Shown in pieces: positions 60,958-64,000 of a stretch of DNA of 64,000 nucleotides. The position numbers were made by a program, and so were the translations under genes. The stretch is taken from the NCBI GenBank assembly GCA_036558545.1, contig DATBFJ010000101.1, positions 16,473 to 80,472 of the forward strand, in the 5' to 3' direction. The first letter of the stretch is position 1. Each line of letters starts with the position of its first letter. Under the pieces are notes generated by a model. It saw only the letters and a list, made by a program, of their open reading frames with translations, did no database searches and was not told the DNA's origin. The stretch comes from JALYGJ01 sp036558545 (GTDB taxonomy: Bacteria > Chloroflexota > Limnocylindria > Limnocylindrales > CSP1-4).

Positions 60958-61917
60958 ATGGAAATGACTGCTCCTACGCGCGCTGCCGACGGCAACGCTG
61001 ACGTCGCAACCGCGCCCGAGGCGACCGGCCTGTTAAACCGCATCTCGGTCAGAAGCGGCATGTCGCCACGGACGCTGTTCGTCGGCGGTCTGTTGCCGGT
61101 TATCTCGACCGTGGTCATCCTCGGGGTCATCCTGGTGGCTCCGACCACTGAGAGATCCACGATCTTCCTCGCGTCGGTCGTGGCATTGGCCGCTGGTCTG
61201 TCGTCAACTGCGGTCGGCGTTTACGGCGGTGTTCTGGTACCTGGTCTGCTGCTGCTCGGTCTCGACCCGCGCTTCGTGGCCGCGCTATCCCTTTTCCTTC
61301 AGGTCCTCGTCATTCCGGTCGCCGCCGGGTCGCACGTCAAGCTAGGCAACTTTTCGCGGGCCGTCTTCATACCGCTGCTCATCGGCGGCGTGATCGGGGC
61401 GTTCGTCGCCCCGTTCGTGGCCGCGGTAATCCCCAAGGATCTGATCGCCCGGATCGTCGCGCTGATGATCATCGGCGTCGGGGTGATCGTGTTCGTCACG
61501 CTGCGCTGGAAGGGCCTGGGTGAAGTCCGGACCGAGGAGGAAACACCGCAGGTCAGAATCGGCGGCATCGGCCTTGTCGCCGGGTTTTCTTCCGGTATTG
61601 CCGGTGCCGGCTGGGGACCTGTGGGCATGACGATGCTCATCCTGTCGCGCATCGATCCACGCCGGGCAATCGGGGCGTCGCTGACGGCGCGCGTGTTCAT
61701 GGCTGCGTCCGCTGTGGTCGGCTACGTAATCGCCGCGAGTGCCTTCTCCAACATCGTTCCGGATTGGTGGGTCGTCGTGCCGCTGTTCTTCGCCTCGATT
61801 GCGATGATGATCCCGGGCGCGATGCTCCTTGCGCGCCTTGGTCGAGAGCGAGCAACCATCGTGATCACCACGCTCTCAGTCGTGCTGGCAATCCCGACGT
61901 TGATCTGGGGCCACTAG
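60958..61917 (+). CDS. TauE/SafE-family sulfite/anion exporter
   Basis: 319 residues from ATG 60958; a TTG at 60949 and an ATG at 60964 are alternatives. A polar N-terminus of about 45 residues precedes eight hydrophobic segments with the two-fold repeat of the family (VALAAGLSSTAVGVYGGVLV and AGFSSGIAGAGWGPVGMT). The family exports sulfite, sulfoacetate or related anions. Divergent orientation to cysDN supports a role in balancing sulfur intermediates. Confidence 0.84.
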   Translation: MEMTAPTRAADGNADVATAPEATGLLNRISVRSGMSPRTLFVGGLLPVISTVVILGVILVAPTTERSTIFLASVVALAAGLSSTAVGVYGGVLVPGLLLLGLDPRFVAALSLFLQVLVIPVAAGSHVKLGNFSRAVFIPLLIGGVIGAFVAPFVAAVIPKDLIARIVALMIIGVGVIVFVTLRWKGLGEVRTEEETPQVRIGGIGLVAGFSSGIAGAGWGPVGMTMLILSRIDPRRAIGASLTARVFMAASAVVGYVIAASAFSNIVPDWWVVVPLFFASIAMMIPGAMLLARLGRERATIVITTLSVVLAIPTLIWGH

Positions 61918-61953
61918 AGCGGCACGATTTCCGACACAAAACACGCGCTTGCG

Positions 61954-62292
61954 CTAGGCCGCCAATCCAGCTGCGCGCGCAAGCGCGACGATGAGCACGG
62001 CGCCGACGAGACCGATCAGCAGGCTGCGCCGCAGCGCTGCCACCGCGACGCACAGAGCCACGGCCAGCCATTCGATGCCGATGTGGAATGAGCGCTCCGT
62101 CCTCGAGGCATCGACGACCACAGCGACGCTGACGGCGGCGAGTGTCGCGAGCATCGCCGGACCGACGAGCTTCAGGTAGTCCCTGACGGCTGGCGGCAGC
62201 CGGTTGACCTGGGGCAGCAGCAGCGGAATGGCGCGCCAGGGGTATGTAACGGCGGCCATCAGCAGCGCGAGTGGGACGAGGCCGAAATCCAT
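61954..62292 (-). CDS. azlD: AzlD-family branched-chain amino acid exporter subunit
   Basis: 112 residues from ATG 62292 with four short hydrophobic segments. VTYPWRAIPLLLPQV and RLPPAVRDYLKLVGPAMLA are the AzlD signature. It forms a two-component exporter with AzlC, 13 bp upstream. The extended frame to 62406 lies inside azlC and is rejected. Confidence 0.87.
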   Translation of the reverse strand: MDFGLVPLALLMAAVTYPWRAIPLLLPQVNRLPPAVRDYLKLVGPAMLATLAAVSVAVVVDASRTERSFHIGIEWLAVALCVAVAALRRSLLIGLVGAVLIVALARAAGLAA

Positions 62293-62305
62293 TCTCGCTG
62301 CCAGC

Positions 62306-63076
62306 TCAGTCGGGCGGGCCGGCGGGCACGGGCATGGGCACATCTGTGTCGCCCTCGGGCGTACGCACCGCGACCATCGCCACGATCGGCCCGAACAGCC
62401 CGCCACTGACGATGCCGACGGCCGGATCGATGGCCAGCCCCAGGCCCACGCCGATTACCGCGCCCGAGATGGCAGCCACGAAATCGCGCCGGCCTGATAT
62501 CAGCGCCACGGCGATGCCGGCCATCGCTGCAGGAAAGATGATGTCCAGTCCGAACTGCCTGGGATCCACGATCTGTCCGCCGACGAGCACGCCAGCGAGG
62601 GATGCGATGTTCCACGGAATGAACATCAATCCAACGGCAGCAATCCAGTACGCGCGGCGGTCGCCGTGGCCGATGCGTTTGAAGTGCGACATCGACATGG
62701 CGAACGCTTCGTCGGTCAACACGAAGGCCATCGCGGCGCGTGTCGAGGCCCGTTCGCGGCTGAAATACGGCGCGATGGCCGCCGAGTACAGGAAGTGGCG
62801 CGAATTCAGCAGTGCCGTCAGGAGCACGATCGTGATCCAGCCAAAGCCGCTCGCGACATAGCCGACGGCCGCGAACTGCGACGCCCCCGCGAACACGAAC
62901 AGGCTCATTGCGCTCGCGTCGACGGCAGTGAATCCGGCCGCTCGAGCGCTCAGGCCAAACACGAAGCCAAAGCCGACCGCGGACAGGGTCATGGCCAGCC
63001 CGTCGAGGATCATTTTGCGCCGCGAGGAGCGCACAAGCTCGTCTGGAACAGGCTGCTGCACAGAGTCGGCCGTCAC
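62306..63076 (-). CDS. azlC: AzlC-family branched-chain amino acid exporter
   Basis: 256 residues with about six hydrophobic segments. FVFGLSARAAGFTAVDASAM, FAGASQFAAVGY and NSRHFLYSAAIAPYF are AzlC hallmarks. With AzlD it exports leucine analogues or other branched-chain amino acids. It is divergent from sodN. Confidence 0.9.
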   Translation of the reverse strand: MTADSVQQPVPDELVRSSRRKMILDGLAMTLSAVGFGFVFGLSARAAGFTAVDASAMSLFVFAGASQFAAVGYVASGFGWITIVLLTALLNSRHFLYSAAIAPYFSRERASTRAAMAFVLTDEAFAMSMSHFKRIGHGDRRAYWIAAVGLMFIPWNIASLAGVLVGGQIVDPRQFGLDIIFPAAMAGIAVALISGRRDFVAAISGAVIGVGLGLAIDPAVGIVSGGLFGPIVAMVAVRTPEGDTDVPMPVPAGPPD

Positions 63077-63175
63077 CGGGCTGATGCTATTGGCTCACTC
63101 GAGCACGTATCTGTTATGGCCTCTTGGCGCGCATTTGCCACAATGGACATCCAACCAAGCGATAAGGAGATGCCG

Positions 63176-63619
63176 ATGTTCTCCCGACTGGAGCGTTTGA
63201 TCGCGCCACGTTCGACGGCCTACGCGCACTGCGACATTCCGTGCGGGGTGTACGACCCTCAGCAGGCGCGCATCGAGGCCGAGTCCTGCTACAAGATCAT
63301 CCAGAAATACAACGACTCGTCGGACGAGCTCTTTCGCACGCGTTGCATCGCCGTCAAGGAGGAGCGCGCCGAGCTCGCCAAGCACCATATCGACGTGATG
63401 TGGCATGACTACTTCAAGCCAGAACACCTCGAGAAGTTCCCGGATCTGCACGACGTGTGCTGGAAGGCTTCGAAGCAGGCGTCGCAGGTAAAGCGCACGA
63501 CGGACATCGCCGAGGCGCAGAAGCTGCTCGACCTGATCGACAAGATCGACAACATGTGGCGCGAGACGGGCGGTCCCACGACGACGCGGATGCAGCAACT
63601 GCAACCCGTCGCCGCCTGA
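63176..63619 (+). CDS. sodN: Nickel superoxide dismutase precursor
   Basis: 147 residues from ATG 63176, which is 6 nt after AAGGAG; the ATG at 63170 has the SD at zero spacing. A 17-residue leader ends RSTAYA, followed by the nickel hook HCDIPCGVYDP: His, Cys2 and Cys6 of the mature enzyme ligate Ni after leader removal. The downstream four-helix bundle has the expected length of about 130 residues. It disproportionates superoxide. The leader-cleaving protease is encoded 18 bp downstream. Confidence 0.97.
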   Translation: MFSRLERLIAPRSTAYAHCDIPCGVYDPQQARIEAESCYKIIQKYNDSSDELFRTRCIAVKEERAELAKHHIDVMWHDYFKPEHLEKFPDLHDVCWKASKQASQVKRTTDIAEAQKLLDLIDKIDNMWRETGGPTTTRMQQLQPVAA

Positions 63620-63637
63620 GCTGACCTCAAGCCGGCC

Positions 63638-64000
63638 GTGCGCCGCCTCGGGCTATTGCTCGGGGCGGCGCTTTTCGTTAGCGGTTGCGCTGCTCTGCTC
63701 GGTAGCCGCCGCTTCACCCGGGTCGCGGTGCGCGGGCATTCGATGGAACCCGGTCTGCTCGATGGCGATTGGTTGCTCGTCGACCGAACGGAATCTGTAT
63801 TCGTTCAGAACGACATCGTTGTCGCGCGAGATCCACGAGAACGCAGCCGCTTGATCGTCAAGCGAGTGAGCCGGTCAGGCACCGACTCTGAGCTCTGGCT
63901 TGTGAGCGACCACGCTGCCCATTTCGACGAAGTCATCGGCCCGGTCGCCAGGTCGGACGTGATTGGGCGTGCGCTTATCCGCTACTGGCCGCCATCTCGA
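63638..64000 (+). CDS. sodX: Nickel-SOD maturation protease, 3'-truncated by window edge
   Basis: GTG 63638 opens a frame that runs off the window after 121 codons. A single N-terminal membrane helix (about 4-22, LGLLLGAALFVSGCAALL) is followed by S26 signal-peptidase motifs: RGHSMEPGLLDGDWLLVD with nucleophile Ser35, and LIVKRVSR with the general-base Lys75. It is a small S26 peptidase that cleaves the SodN leader to expose the nickel-binding His. Only a few C-terminal residues should be missing. Confidence 0.88.
   Translation, partial: MRRLGLLLGAALFVSGCAALLGSRRFTRVAVRGHSMEPGLLDGDWLLVDRTESVFVQNDIVVARDPRERSRLIVKRVSRSGTDSELWLVSDHAAHFDEVIGPVARSDVIGRALIRYWPPSR

Overview
This is a high-GC bacterial chromosome segment of ordinary, densely packed genes on both strands, with no insertion sequence, prophage or CRISPR array that I can see. 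The gene set suggests a member of Chloroflexota (Limnocylindria/Ellin-like soil lineages), with an actinobacterium as the alternative. It includes a Ni-dependent superoxide dismutase with its maturation protease, an F420-type luciferase-like oxidoreductase, a two-subunit 2-oxoacid:ferredoxin oxidoreductase, homogentisate dioxygenase, and a LysM protein with a Cys-rich N-terminus that I associate with Chloroflexota. The taxonomic call is inference. Many genes have a TAnnnT hexamer 6-8 nt before the start codon, which suggests widespread leaderless mRNAs. Other genes start on a Shine-Dalgarno site or through TGATG/ATGA translational coupling.

Layout. 1-5.1 kb: an edge-truncated lipoprotein, hmgA, two DinB-like proteins, CorA, an Fet4-like iron permease, and a PadR/membrane-protein pair with a clear PadR-type operator. 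5.1-7.3 kb: proC followed by a proline dehydrogenase carrying a thioredoxin-like N-terminus. 7.3-10.7 kb: two paralogous methyltransferases flanking a serine hydrolase, then a cobalamin-binding-type periplasmic-fold protein. 10.8-20.3 kb: a Na-efflux-type ABC exporter, 7Fe ferredoxin, cupredoxin with an upstream small membrane ORF, a molybdopterin oxidoreductase/flavin reductase/DUF6510 cassette, YHS, LOG, an M50-CBS protease, RpiB and AlkA. 20.3-28.9 kb: a GH13 glucosidase, tRNA-Gly(TCC), HtrA, a propeller lipoprotein, an ATP-grasp/FkbM pair, a GT4 glycosyltransferase, a YugP-like protease and CsbD.

29.1-36.2 kb: a CBS protein, korA, korB and a zinc-ribbon CBS protein in one run, then a 368-bp non-coding region with DnaA-box-like sites, a DEDDh exonuclease and FtsH. 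36.2-43.3 kb: glgA, fabI and a membrane methyltransferase on the minus strand, divergent from glgP and a GH57 glucanotransferase. A perfect 16-bp LacI-type palindrome sits in the divergent promoter. 43.3-51.7 kb: a TetR regulator with its operator, a very large zinc-ribbon/cyclase/ATPase/TPR protein, GNAT, LLM and DUF885 proteins, and a holin-4-like membrane protein. 51.7-64 kb: lysA, a fused homocysteine methyltransferase/MTHFR, a TPM/DUF2207 protein, a cysD-cysN-LysM operon divergent from a TauE exporter, azlC-azlD, and sodN-sodX running off the right edge.

The genes form several small functional groups: proline turnover, glycogen turnover, sulfate activation/export, and ferredoxin-based 2-oxoacid oxidation under possible adenylate sensing by CBS domains. 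The candidates I rate highest for new biology are the CBS-KOR-CBS operon, the Trx-ProDH fusion, the Cys-motif LysM protein in the cysDN operon, and the methyltransferase/serine hydrolase/zinc-ribbon methyltransferase cassette.
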